A stretch of DNA of 64,000 nucleotides from Saprospirales bacterium. Its GTDB lineage: Bacteria; Bacteroidota; Bacteroidia; Chitinophagales; Saprospiraceae. Positions 55,501-63,626 of the stretch are shown in pieces. The DNA lies in the NCBI GenBank assembly GCA_016711045.1, contig JADJTT010000003.1, positions 558,001 to 622,000 of the forward strand. Direction: 5' to 3'. Within the stretch, counting starts at the first letter, position 1. Each line of letters starts with the position of its first letter. A model generated the notes under the pieces. That model was not told where the DNA came from. It saw only the letters and a list, made by a program, of their open reading frames with translations, and searched no databases. The position numbers and the translations under genes were made by a program.

Positions 55501-58500
55501 CTCTGCCTTCAGGTTTGCCGGCTTGGCTTAATTGGATGATGGAGTCGAGCACCATGCCGTTGTTGATGACCATGCCTACTCCTTTCAAATCTTGATAAAC
55601 CGAGTCCAGGAAGATCCCTCGTTCAACGTCTATTAATTTATACTCGGATGAAAAGAGGTTGCTAACGGAAATGGTAGTTCCGTTAACGAGCAGATCCGGA
55701 TCTCCGTATACCCGCATAAATTCATCCTGGGAATAGCTCAATCCAAATTCATCCAGAAATTTGCCGGTAAACAGGTCATACGTACCGATGCTGAAGGCGT
55801 CGTTTGTTACCTGGTCTTCTTCTTCATAGTGGGCGTCATCCTCCTGGTAATACGCCTCTTCTTCTGCGTAATAATCGCCATAGTCTTCTTGCCAATAAGA
55901 TCTAACGGAAATGGTTAACGAAGGAGCGGGAACCAGATTTCCGGCCATTTCATATAAGGGCTGAAGTTCATACCGCATTTGCACCTGAATATTATTCCCA
56001 TCTGCGGAGAACCCTGCGTTTAACTTGTTATAGTCCGATGAATCGACATTGCCCTGATACCATTCTTCGAGGTATGCTTTGACATCGATGGACTCTTCAT
56101 TTTCTTTCCGGCCCTCCGGCCAATATTTGACGGTTCCGTTTTCCAGGCTAACCAGGGGCCCGAGCGAAGGGTAATAACTCAGTGAACTGATCTTCACACC
56201 AGGCCGCAAAGAAAAGGATACCGGTTGGTTGGAATCTGCCTTACCCTGGGCATCCGGGACATTATAAATGTAGGGGGCAGCAAGCTTGTAGTAGTCTTGC
56301 ACCACGTCCAGCCGCATATTGTCCCCCTGTCCATAATAGGCAAATTGGGCAAGTTGCAAGGCCTGGCTATTTTCCTTATTCGGGCTGTCCAGCTGCTTCA
56401 ATGATTCCTCATGGGCACGTTCCACAGCTACATTCTTCAGCTGTTCGGTTACCGACACCGAAAGCATGCCGGCCATCACGGCCAAAAAGAGGATAAACAA
56501 ACCAGCCACGATCCCACCTCTCACCAGGATCCGGCGCAGGCGCAGGCGCTTTTCGCGCTCTTCCATACTGATCTGAAGGAGGGTCTTCTCCTCTTCCTCC
56601 AGGGCTCGCATACCCTTGATACCGCCAGTGACGACTTCGAGGTCGTTGTCGTCCAGGCGTACTTTTTTCTCCTCCTTCGTATGTAATGCCCTTACAAAGT
56701 CGGGCCGCTTGGTATCCAGGATACGGGCCGAACGCTGACCGAGTTTGTCCGAGCGGTTGTACTCCCGTGCAATGATGGGAGCCAGGGTATCGTGGGGCAA
56801 ACTGGTGTATCCTCGCCCGTTGTCATTCAACAGGAAGACCTCCGGACTTTTGAGTTCGTTGACCAACTGATCCACGATATCCGGCTGCCCGGGATATTCC
56901 TCCGACAAGTGGCGGTAGCGCCTTCGGATATCATCGATGGAGCAACGCTTGGAAGTGCCCAGGTCGGAAATGTGAAACGCCAGAATGTCCAGCGCCAGGC
57001 CCGACTCGACGACCTCCGGCTTCCAGTCCCGGATCTTTTGCATCTGGGTATCGAAATACTCCTCCATCTCTTTGCCCTGGCTTTGCACTTCATTGTAGGC
57101 ATCGACGGTGAAAGCCGGCTGATGATTGTTTTCCCGGTAAGCTTTGTTCCAGAGCTTGGTCAACAGGAGTTGCAACACCGGGGCTATCGGCGACTGTCCG
57201 GGAGATACACTTTCTTTTCCTGCCAATAATTGGTTGGCCACATGGTCGGGCAATCCATCTTCAATGGCGATATTGTAATGTTCTTTGACCACCCCGCTTT
57301 CCAGGCCCTGAAAAATATCCAGGATGTCTTTCCGGTTTAGTTGCTCCAGAAATACCGTACTGCGGGATAATCCATATTCTTTGACCCGTGCTTCGATCTT
57401 GGCGTTAAACTCCTCCCGGTAACCCAGGATGATCCGCCCTTGTATAACATCCTCCGTATGTTCGGCGGGAGTACCGAAAATATCGTAGAGCACCTGCAGA
57501 AGGTCCTCCAACTCTTTTTCCATTTTTGGATTGGGACGGGTAAATAATTCCTCCACCTGATCCAGGATGATCACGAGCTTACGGCCTGTTTTCTTTTCAA
57601 TATTCAACCAGGCTTCCCGGAGTTGTGCCCCGGCAAACTGGTCCAAATCACCGGTACGGTAAAGGTTATGCCGGTATTCTGTGCCGGATTGGTAAGCCCG
57701 GATAGCTTTGTAGCGTTCGATGAGGTTCAGGAAACTACTGGCCGTATCCGCCTCCAATTCTTTGGCAAGGGCTTCAATAGCCTGGATCTTTTCCTGGTTG
57801 GGGTCTTCTTCGGCTTGTGTGCCTTCTTCTTCGGGTCCCACACTCGTCAGGGTGTAGTAGGAGAGCACATCCGCCAGGGTGCCGACCAGTCCCAGGTCCT
57901 GGTCCCTGCGTTGATACCGGACATCGAAAAGCAGGTTTCCCGTTTCAGGGTCGGCTGCGGCGGCCAGGCGGGGTTGCAACCCGGCATCCAACAATGAGGA
58001 TTTGCCGGCGCCCGACTCCCCATAGAGTAGAATAATGGGAGGCGAATTGGGCTCGATGATCTTCAGGTACAGGTCGCGGATGTAATAGGAACGACCGAAA
58101 AAGATCTCTGCCTGCTCCGAGCCGTAGGGCTTCAGGAAAAGAAACGGTGACGGCGGCAGGTTTTGCTTCTTGGGCTCGGGTAGTCCAAACAGTGGCTGAT
58201 TGGCTGCCCCGGGCAGGTTCCAGTTATTGAATATCTCCTTGGAAGCGTCGTCCTTGTATTCCACGTCCCATGGAAAACGTCCGGTATCAGCTTGTCTGAG
58301 TTGAAACCCCCTGTGTACATCATTCGGATCTACTCCGGTCATGACTTCCGCCTTGGCCTCTTCCCAGGCGCCGCCCAAGGTGAGCCCCTGGGCCAGGCCC
58401 TTGTAAAAGCGCGAAGAGATCTGAAGGGCCGTTTCATCGGGGATGGAGGTAGCGGTGCCTATGACGGTGGGCACCCCACGGCCTGTGAGATCCTGGGCAA

Positions 58501-58882
58501 GCTTTTGGGTCGCACATCCATTGAGGAAAACCAGTTTGAGGCTTTTCCGCCGACTGAGCAGCGAGATCAGGCCCCCGCCATGGGCGATCTTTCCTTCCCC
58601 ATCTTTGCCCTGCAACAGCAACTGGTAGCCATCCGCGTGCCCTCCGTAGTGAAAAATAGCGATCCGCCCCTCGTATTTTTGAAACACGTCGAAAATATCC
58701 TGGATCGTCACGTTTTGCCGGACGACCAGTTCACACAAAGCCCTATCCGGATTTTCATTAGAAGAAACCGGCCCCAGGGCAGCGTAGAGCTGCTTGTATT
58801 CTTCAACCAGTTTGTTCAGGTACCGGCCTTCCTGGTATTCATTGGCGAAGGCGAGGAAGATAATGGGAAGGGGTGCACTCAT
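52577..58882 (-). CDS. CHAT peptidase-nSTAND NTPase-beta-propeller membrane protein
   Basis: 2101 residues. The CHAT domain (about 1-190) has the catalytic His in IAIFHYGGHADG (H82) and Cys in LVFLNGCATQ (C123). An nSTAND1-type NTPase (about 245-620) has the Walker A loop GESGAGKSSLL (288-298) and Walker B-like KLVIILDQVEELF. A membrane helix (VRGGIVAGLFILFLAVMAGM) near 800 is followed by the helical ALQLAQFAYYG module and a ~600-residue propeller-like region. An unusual block of about ten further membrane helices (about 1490-1950), an acidic linker (QEEYSEESDLGMQEEGG) and a short HEAT-like C-terminus complete it. Known CHAT-NTPase proteins act in prokaryotic programmed death and defence; the extra membrane block suggests membrane signalling. 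Confidence 0.85.
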   Translation of the reverse strand: MSAPLPIIFLAFANEYQEGRYLNKLVEEYKQLYAALGPVSSNENPDRALCELVVRQNVTIQDIFDVFQKYEGRIAIFHYGGHADGYQLLLQGKDGEGKIAHGGGLISLLSRRKSLKLVFLNGCATQKLAQDLTGRGVPTVIGTATSIPDETALQISSRFYKGLAQGLTLGGAWEEAKAEVMTGVDPNDVHRGFQLRQADTGRFPWDVEYKDDASKEIFNNWNLPGAANQPLFGLPEPKKQNLPPSPFLFLKPYGSEQAEIFFGRSYYIRDLYLKIIEPNSPPIILLYGESGAGKSSLLDAGLQPRLAAAADPETGNLLFDVRYQRRDQDLGLVGTLADVLSYYTLTSVGPEEEGTQAEEDPNQEKIQAIEALAKELEADTASSFLNLIERYKAIRAYQSGTEYRHNLYRTGDLDQFAGAQLREAWLNIEKKTGRKLVIILDQVEELFTRPNPKMEKELEDLLQVLYDIFGTPAEHTEDVIQGRIILGYREEFNAKIEARVKEYGLSRSTVFLEQLNRKDILDIFQGLESGVVKEHYNIAIEDGLPDHVANQLLAGKESVSPGQSPIAPVLQLLLTKLWNKAYRENNHQPAFTVDAYNEVQSQGKEMEEYFDTQMQKIRDWKPEVVESGLALDILAFHISDLGTSKRCSIDDIRRRYRHLSEEYPGQPDIVDQLVNELKSPEVFLLNDNGRGYTSLPHDTLAPIIAREYNRSDKLGQRSARILDTKRPDFVRALHTKEEKKVRLDDNDLEVVTGGIKGMRALEEEEKTLLQISMEEREKRLRLRRILVRGGIVAGLFILFLAVMAGMLSVSVTEQLKNVAVERAHEESLKQLDSPNKENSQALQLAQFAYYGQGDNMRLDVVQDYYKLAAPYIYNVPDAQGKADSNQPVSFSLRPGVKISSLSYYPSLGPLVSLENGTVKYWPEGRKENEESIDVKAYLEEWYQGNVDSSDYNKLNAGFSADGNNIQVQMRYELQPLYEMAGNLVPAPSLTISVRSYWQEDYGDYYAEEEAYYQEDDAHYEEEDQVTNDAFSIGTYDLFTGKFLDEFGLSYSQDEFMRVYGDPDLLVNGTTISVSNLFSSEYKLIDVERGIFLDSVYQDLKGVGMVINNGMVLDSIIQLSQAGKPEGREVEIPLRATKSLIRGDYNSCLVWDTQSFSGNPVSGFYYEYTLDYLAALTKDSFLTVSPDGETMIRDADGYPLVPLLDSGSGLLDIGLSPDNRHFFAITKDSVVIWKLDGVRANAYRHPNIRKYEFSVDGSRLVTLSPKEVWVWSAGNNSLKDYHPKDAEENPMVFARFQEDHQHLIIGLDGAKRTSKGGNFLGFLRKKKKQENARIDYWDIDRDIEKSFVVSCDQLVDASVSLDGKFAVALEPGRASVIPAPKEKIRRWEYNAKPIEVLRSGKDKDKLAQQVFLSSNGKYIIRQSPSDNRIELFDRKGKLVNAYAFQRYNQGFNGKLFTPDDYYLIAHKSDEVFYWHPQDDSIPWPQFYELDLGEKQAYGLTTFIDYIPGTKDSTKWWAIGILLLSMVYALLYFSGAIIQFIQRKSYLELGLYGAAFGLFTLVLIGIWIGGTEDAPMKKVAFYGLIWATLGILAMSAYRYYKEGNYKNIIALGIVSLLLVLGSVKFFNLETTQHQEYYKIQQRDFQRAIQEDYPYNKAFYDSLYLAVTGSTETLPDNVSLSKKQIKQLADKQPSINWIYPPLRSHEWPVLWGLLLLGVFLALVGYPIYRAVGKYKEENIRAFYGWLLLPMGVAALALWGAFAILTQNYSGDNTIKLLDAFAGIALIGILLWKTWQYLKNRKFLTLLVYALPASWIMLMLVPASDGVFLALAAALIFGREAYLRRSFGKSFLFFSGGGLLATGAVHYAFLAGNGYTLLGLVALTPILALVFYGLHYQLKKIEQRKAAGKWRILNWLAIVGLWWVGFVASGYFSYDLDTAGTDYPTYDQEEYSEESDLGMQEEGGLDEEVLPGETDTIMEDSAVVQTETEIETGEPEQSLSTRQQLIVDLFNTDYEDIRNEARRQLSSSAWSADPELIPELLQYGRDNPTTNEGLWNVLYLLEKQSDEQLATHWEVVNDFLDWMSQKGYGPSTMERIGALQARGGG

Positions 58883-59079
58883 TGGATAAGAGGTTGAGTA
58901 AAGAATCTGGGATAATTGCTCAAGTGAAATTAACCATTTTCTACTTAAAGCCAGTTGTGATTAGCATAACTTATTTGGTAACGCTCAATCCAATCCCTGC
59001 TCTACCCTATTTCACAAAGCACATTGCACTTTTTTGTTATAAAATAATCAATTTTAAACCAAATTGTTTCAAAAAATAT

Positions 59080-59087
59080 TACCTTTG
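59080..59087 (+). promoter_or_regulatory. Candidate -7 element
   Basis: TACCTTTG fits TAnnTTTG, 38 nt before the DUF1016 remnant start codon. No convincing -33 box is seen at normal spacing. Confidence 0.3.
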
Positions 59088-59125
59088 TAAAAGATGGATA
59101 GGCGCATTACACCACTTTTGCGTCC

Positions 59126-59539
59126 ATGAAAATTTCTAATCTCCTCCAACAAATCCAGGAAACCCATCAGTGGTTTTCCGGACAAGCTGCACGTCAAATT
59201 AATACTGCGCTGACCTTACGGAATTGGGTCATCGGGATGTATCTTTTTGAGTACGAGCAGAAGGGTGAAGACAGGGCTCTAAAACGTACGTTCTACGAAA
59301 CCGAAGCAATCGTCAACAACTGGTCGGTACGGGAACTGAGGCGTGCCATGGATAGCCTGCTTTTCGAACGCACCGGCCTAAGTACCGACAAACAGGGCGT
59401 ACTGGATGAGCACCGTTCAGGCACCGGACTCAATCCGGCGGATGTGATCAAAGCCCCCTATGTGCTGGAATTCCTGGGATTGGAAGAAAAGCCGAAGCAC
59501 TCGGAAACGCAAGTTGAACAAGGAATTATCGACCACTGA
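59126..59539 (+). pseudogene. DUF1016 (YhcG-type) nuclease-family remnant with internal deletion
   Basis: 137 residues. Residues 1-49 match the DUF1016 N-terminal domain (INTALTLRNWVIGMYLFEYE, QKGEDRA). The sequence then jumps directly to FYETEAIVNNWSVRELRRAM and DSLLFERTGLS, which in full proteins come about 90 residues later. The C-terminal PDDEXK nuclease domain is missing: the frame stops after GLEEKPKHSETQVEQGIIDH. A frame-preserving deletion plus truncation makes it a likely pseudogene, though the N-terminal binding domain might still be made. Confidence 0.75.
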
Positions 59540-59640
59540 ATTTTGGGTACACTTACAAGCAACGGCCCGGGGAACGGATTCCCCAAGGCCGTATACTCGT
59601 GGTTAAAAAACCTGCTTCTGCTAGCGGTTTTCAATAAAGA

Positions 59641-60945
59641 TCACCTGAGCACCACCCATTTTTGTGTGCTGGGCAGTCCAGTGTTGCTATGCATTACACA
59701 GAAGTAGATGCCGGGTTCCAGGCTGGCGCCGTCAACCGGGATGTGGTACTCCCCGGTCCCATACCGGCCGCTCACCAGGGTGGAGATCCGTTGGCCGGTC
59801 GCGTCGAAGAGGGAGATGGTTATATCGGCAGGCCTGCTCACCGCGAAAGCGATCTCGGTACGCTGGTCGAATGGGTTTGGAGTGTTAGGAAACAGGGCAG
59901 CGGGGTTTTCCAGGGGGTTGGGCAATAATTCATGGGAGGCGCTGAGTATGGTTAGTTCCTGGGTAGAGGCCAAAAGGGACGAGCCTGAATTTCCACCCAT
60001 AATCAATACGGTGGTATCACTTGTTCGCACACAACCGAATGCCCGCCGGTCGTATTCCAGAGTTCCGAACGTTTCCCAGGTGTCTCCCCCTGCTTTCTCC
60101 GGGGCGTATCCCTCCATGTCCATTGCCGCAGTGGTAATCGATTCAATGCCTCCGAGGGTAACGATCTTGTTGTACAGTGCCACACTTCCGTGAAGTACCC
60201 TGGGGCTCAGTAAATTTGCCGGATCAGTAACCCAACCCGCTTCCGGATTATCGAGATCCAACACCTCCACCGAATTGATCCCCATTCCGGTGGAAAAGGA
60301 TTGCGTCCCTCCGATGACATAGATCTTGTGCCCAACTACCACACTCGTGTGGGCTGCTCTCGCCACATTTAAAGCGTATGGGGAGGTATCCCATTGGTTA
60401 TTCGATGGGTCATAAATGTAGACTGTGTTCTGCGTTGCGCCCGAAGCACCTCCAGTACCTCCGGTAACAACTATTCTTCCATCAGGAGTTGTGCAGGCCG
60501 ACAGGAAAGCCCGGGCAGCAGGTAAAGAGGCAATGGTGTCCTCATCAAATCCCGTGTCGGGATAAAAGCGATACACTTTTGAAGTCTCCAGGCCGATATA
60601 GGTGCTGGCCCCTCCGATGATATAGATCGCTCCATTGAGTTCCACTGCAGCCATCGCGCACATAGGTTGAGGCAGGGTGTAGTTTAATACGACCCACTCG
60701 TCCTGGTCCTTACTGTACTCCTCGATCGTATTCAAGGAGGTGCTAATGCTCGTGCCTCCACCGAACACATAGACCTTTCCGTTTTCGGCTGCGACGGCCG
60801 GGAAATAGGAGCGTCCCTCGTTCATGCTGGCCATGGCAACCCATTTCCAGGAATCTGGCATCCATAACGGCTGTGCATGGCCCAGGTTTGAGAGAAATAG
60901 GAAGGCAAGAAAAATGCCATAAGGAAAAAATGTTGCAGGTTTCAT
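59641..60945 (-). CDS. Secreted Kelch-repeat protein with T9SS sorting tail
   Basis: About 434 residues from MKPATFFPYGIFLAFLFLSN (60945), a signal peptide ending GHAQ. Six Kelch motifs of ~50 residues form a propeller (GKVYVFGGG, GAIYIIGGAST, GRIVVTGGTGG, HKIYVIGGTQS, NKIVTLGGIES, TVLIMGGNSG). A type IX secretion sorting domain closes the protein (ALFPNTPNPFDQRTEIAFAV ... LEPGIYFCVM ... QKWVVLR). Surface or secreted, with an adhesive or polysaccharide-binding role likely. Monocistronic. Confidence 0.9.
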   Translation of the reverse strand: MKPATFFPYGIFLAFLFLSNLGHAQPLWMPDSWKWVAMASMNEGRSYFPAVAAENGKVYVFGGGTSISTSLNTIEEYSKDQDEWVVLNYTLPQPMCAMAAVELNGAIYIIGGASTYIGLETSKVYRFYPDTGFDEDTIASLPAARAFLSACTTPDGRIVVTGGTGGASGATQNTVYIYDPSNNQWDTSPYALNVARAAHTSVVVGHKIYVIGGTQSFSTGMGINSVEVLDLDNPEAGWVTDPANLLSPRVLHGSVALYNKIVTLGGIESITTAAMDMEGYAPEKAGGDTWETFGTLEYDRRAFGCVRTSDTTVLIMGGNSGSSLLASTQELTILSASHELLPNPLENPAALFPNTPNPFDQRTEIAFAVSRPADITISLFDATGQRISTLVSGRYGTGEYHIPVDGASLEPGIYFCVMHSNTGLPSTQKWVVLR

Positions 60946-61086
60946 AATTCCAAAATTTTGGCTGTGATGAAAAATTCTATCACCCCAAAATTGGGCTGGC
61001 CTGCCTTTCATTTCTGGTACGGGTGTTGCAAAAGCTTGTACAAATAGTACAACTCAGTAAAATTTACTGATGTTACGTACTTATCA

Positions 61087-61236
61087 TTTTCAAATATGAA
61101 TCATCCCGAATTTTTAACTTTAGTAAATAACTCTCCCCCAGCCCCTCTCTTGGAAGAGAAGGGGTCGGGGGATGAGTTTAAAAATCAAGGAGTTAGGTAC
61201 AATGTTAGAAAATTCGGGATGACTCATATTTGAAAA
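61087..61236. repeat. MITE-like element with ~32-bp terminal inverted repeats
   Basis: TTTTCAAATATGA-TCATCCCGAATTTTTAAC (61087-61118) is mirrored by 61204-61236 with a few mismatches. The middle carries a second palindrome (CTCCCCCAGCCCCTCT against GAAGGGGTCGGGGGATGAG). It lies between the Kelch and sensor-kinase genes. Confidence 0.8.
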
Positions 61237-61270
61237 GACGAATTAAGCGCTGGGGCGTAACATGAGTAAT

Positions 61271-63475
61271 TTATTTCCGCAGCGCCGAAGGCGCCATGCC
61301 AAACTCCTTGAAGAAGACCCGGGAGAAATAGGCCGGATCTTTAAACCCTACCTCATACGCGATCTCGGAAATATGGAGGTCGGTTTCGGTTAGCAGGGAT
61401 TTGGCTTTATTCAAGCGGAAGGACCGGACAATATCGGAGGCCGACTGCCCGGTAAGGGCTTTGAGCTTCCGGAACAACTGCACCCGGTTGATACCCATGG
61501 ATTGGGAAAGTTCGCCCGCATGGAAATCTTCTTCCCCCATATGGTTTTCGAGGGTGGTCATCAGGGTTTTAAGGAATGCTTCGTCATGGTTGGAAGGAGC
61601 CAGCTTGGGTGCGCCTGACAGGGCCATCGTGCGGTATTTTTCCCGAAGGCTATGGCGCAATTCGATCAGTTTTCGCACGCGGGTCAGGAGTTCCTGGCTG
61701 TTAAACGGTTTGGTTACATAAGCGTCGGCGCCTTGTTCCAGTCCTGTGATCGTCGACTCCGTATCCGCTTTTGCAGTGAGAAGAATGATGGGGATATGGC
61801 TTGTCCGAAAGTCGCTTTTCAAGGTCCGGCACAATTCAAACCCATCCTGCTCCGGCATCATCACATCGCTGATGATCAGGTCGGGTATCCATTCCAGAGC
61901 TCGTTCGATGCCCTCCCTCCCGTTGACCGCTACGCCGATCTGGTATTCCCCTTCCAGGATCGATTGCAGGTATTGCACCACCCCGGAATTGTCCTCTACT
62001 ACCAGGACCTGAGGCCGCTCTTGTAGAAAAGTCGAAGGCGTTAGCTCGTGGAGGGACTCCTCCATATAGGATTCCAGGGGAACGGGTACTGCTGCCGGAG
62101 CAGGCGCCGCCGTCTGCGTAAAGGGAAGATACACCCGAAATTCAGCGCCTTGCCCCGGAGCGCTTTTCACCAACAGGTCCCCTTCCAGCAATTTGACCAG
62201 CTCTTTCACCACCGACAGGCCGATGCCCGTTCCTTCCGTTTCGGAAACGGGGCCGGGGTTAGCCTGGTAAAAACGATCGAAAATGCGGCTTAATTCCCCT
62301 TCCGAAATGCCTTTTCCATTGTCCTTTGCACACAACCCCCATCTTTTTCCCTTCATTTTCCTTCCAAAAAGGGAAAACCAGGATGGATCCTCCACCCAAT
62401 CGTTCTCCGCAAGGCATACCGAGACCTGGATCTCGCTCCCTGCCGGGGAATGCTTTACGGCGTTGGAAAGCAGGTTGCCCAGCAGGGATTCCAGCTTTTC
62501 AGGGTCGAAATCCAGTTCCAGGTGGTCGGGAAGGTCCGTCAGTTGTACCTGACTGCGTTTTTTTTCGGCCAGTCGTTGGAAGGATTCCACCATGTACAGT
62601 AAGTAGGGAACGACATCCCCGCGGACAAGGTGGACCGGCATTACACCGGCCTCGAGTTTGGACAGGCTGAGCATCTGGTTGACCAGATGCAGCAGCCGGT
62701 TGCCGTTTTGCCGGATCAGGCCCAACCCGCTTCGGAAATGGTCGGCCGGCTTGGCCTCTATCTGGTCCGCCATGCCCAGGATGACGGTCAGGGGCGTGCG
62801 GAATTCGTGGGTGATATTGGTGTAAAAGCGGGTCTTCATGGCCGCCAGCTCCTGCAGTCGATCTTTTTCAGCCTGTTTTATCCTGGCATTTTGGCCGATC
62901 GAATACCGGAGCATAAAAAACACGGCGATGGTAATGACCAGAAAAAATCCGGAAAAAATGATCAACGTATTTCCGGGAGACATGTCCGGATCCGGTGTCA
63001 GGTAAGGTTGTAAAGCGATCTCAACAATGACGGTCACCACAAAGAACACCAGGAAAGGGACCGCCCATTTTTTGCTTTTCTGAAGTAATAAAAAATAGAT
63101 CGGTCCACCTCCCCATCCGATAAAGACCATGCCTGCGGAAGCGACTATACCTCCTTGCAGGCAGACTATTACAAAGGAAAACAAGATGTGGAAAATGGCA
63201 GTGGCGAACACAAACCACTCAATTCCCCGGCGTATCCACAGAAAAAGGAGGGTTAAGGAGGTAAAATAGCCAAAATAAATCAATTGAAAATTGAACATGT
63301 TTTTCAACCCCAATCCGTACAGCCAGTGAAAGGCGCTGGCGGTGGAAAGGAAATTGATAACTACGATCGTCACCAACCAAATCCTTTTTATCACGATGGT
63401 CTCCTGGTCGTCCCCGGGATAAGACACGATCCGGGTCAGCCAGGCATCGGCTTTTTTGAATAGGGAATATGCCAT
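61271..63475 (-). CDS. Hybrid histidine kinase/response regulator/AraC protein
   Basis: About 734 residues from MAYSLFKKADAWLTRIVSYP (63475); an upstream ATG at 63586 adds an unlikely leader. Six hydrophobic segments (about 25-200), then the phospho-acceptor ITHEFRTPLTVILGMADQIE, an ATP-binding domain (NLLSNAVKHSP, DNGKGISEGEL, GTGIGLSVVKELV), a receiver domain (LVVEDNSG, Asp in DLIISDVMMPEQDG) and a C-terminal AraC HTH (ELSQSMGINRVQLFRKLKAL, EIAYEVGFKDPAYFSRVFFK). It resembles hybrid two-component systems of Bacteroidota but with a membrane-embedded sensor instead of a periplasmic propeller. It probably controls the divergent lipoprotein gene and neighbours beyond the window. Confidence 0.92.
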   Translation of the reverse strand: MAYSLFKKADAWLTRIVSYPGDDQETIVIKRIWLVTIVVINFLSTASAFHWLYGLGLKNMFNFQLIYFGYFTSLTLLFLWIRRGIEWFVFATAIFHILFSFVIVCLQGGIVASAGMVFIGWGGGPIYFLLLQKSKKWAVPFLVFFVVTVIVEIALQPYLTPDPDMSPGNTLIIFSGFFLVITIAVFFMLRYSIGQNARIKQAEKDRLQELAAMKTRFYTNITHEFRTPLTVILGMADQIEAKPADHFRSGLGLIRQNGNRLLHLVNQMLSLSKLEAGVMPVHLVRGDVVPYLLYMVESFQRLAEKKRSQVQLTDLPDHLELDFDPEKLESLLGNLLSNAVKHSPAGSEIQVSVCLAENDWVEDPSWFSLFGRKMKGKRWGLCAKDNGKGISEGELSRIFDRFYQANPGPVSETEGTGIGLSVVKELVKLLEGDLLVKSAPGQGAEFRVYLPFTQTAAPAPAAVPVPLESYMEESLHELTPSTFLQERPQVLVVEDNSGVVQYLQSILEGEYQIGVAVNGREGIERALEWIPDLIISDVMMPEQDGFELCRTLKSDFRTSHIPIILLTAKADTESTITGLEQGADAYVTKPFNSQELLTRVRKLIELRHSLREKYRTMALSGAPKLAPSNHDEAFLKTLMTTLENHMGEEDFHAGELSQSMGINRVQLFRKLKALTGQSASDIVRSFRLNKAKSLLTETDLHISEIAYEVGFKDPAYFSRVFFKEFGMAPSALRK

Positions 63476-63626
63476 AGGCAGGCATTTTGACGCCTTTCCA
63501 AATGTACGGAAACGGAATGAAGATCGGGAAAGAAACATCCGTCCAATATTTTGAAACAATCCTACCAGAATGAATATGGAAAACACCTCACCTTTCCCCT
63601 ATCATTCATTCCTAAAATTTTCGATT

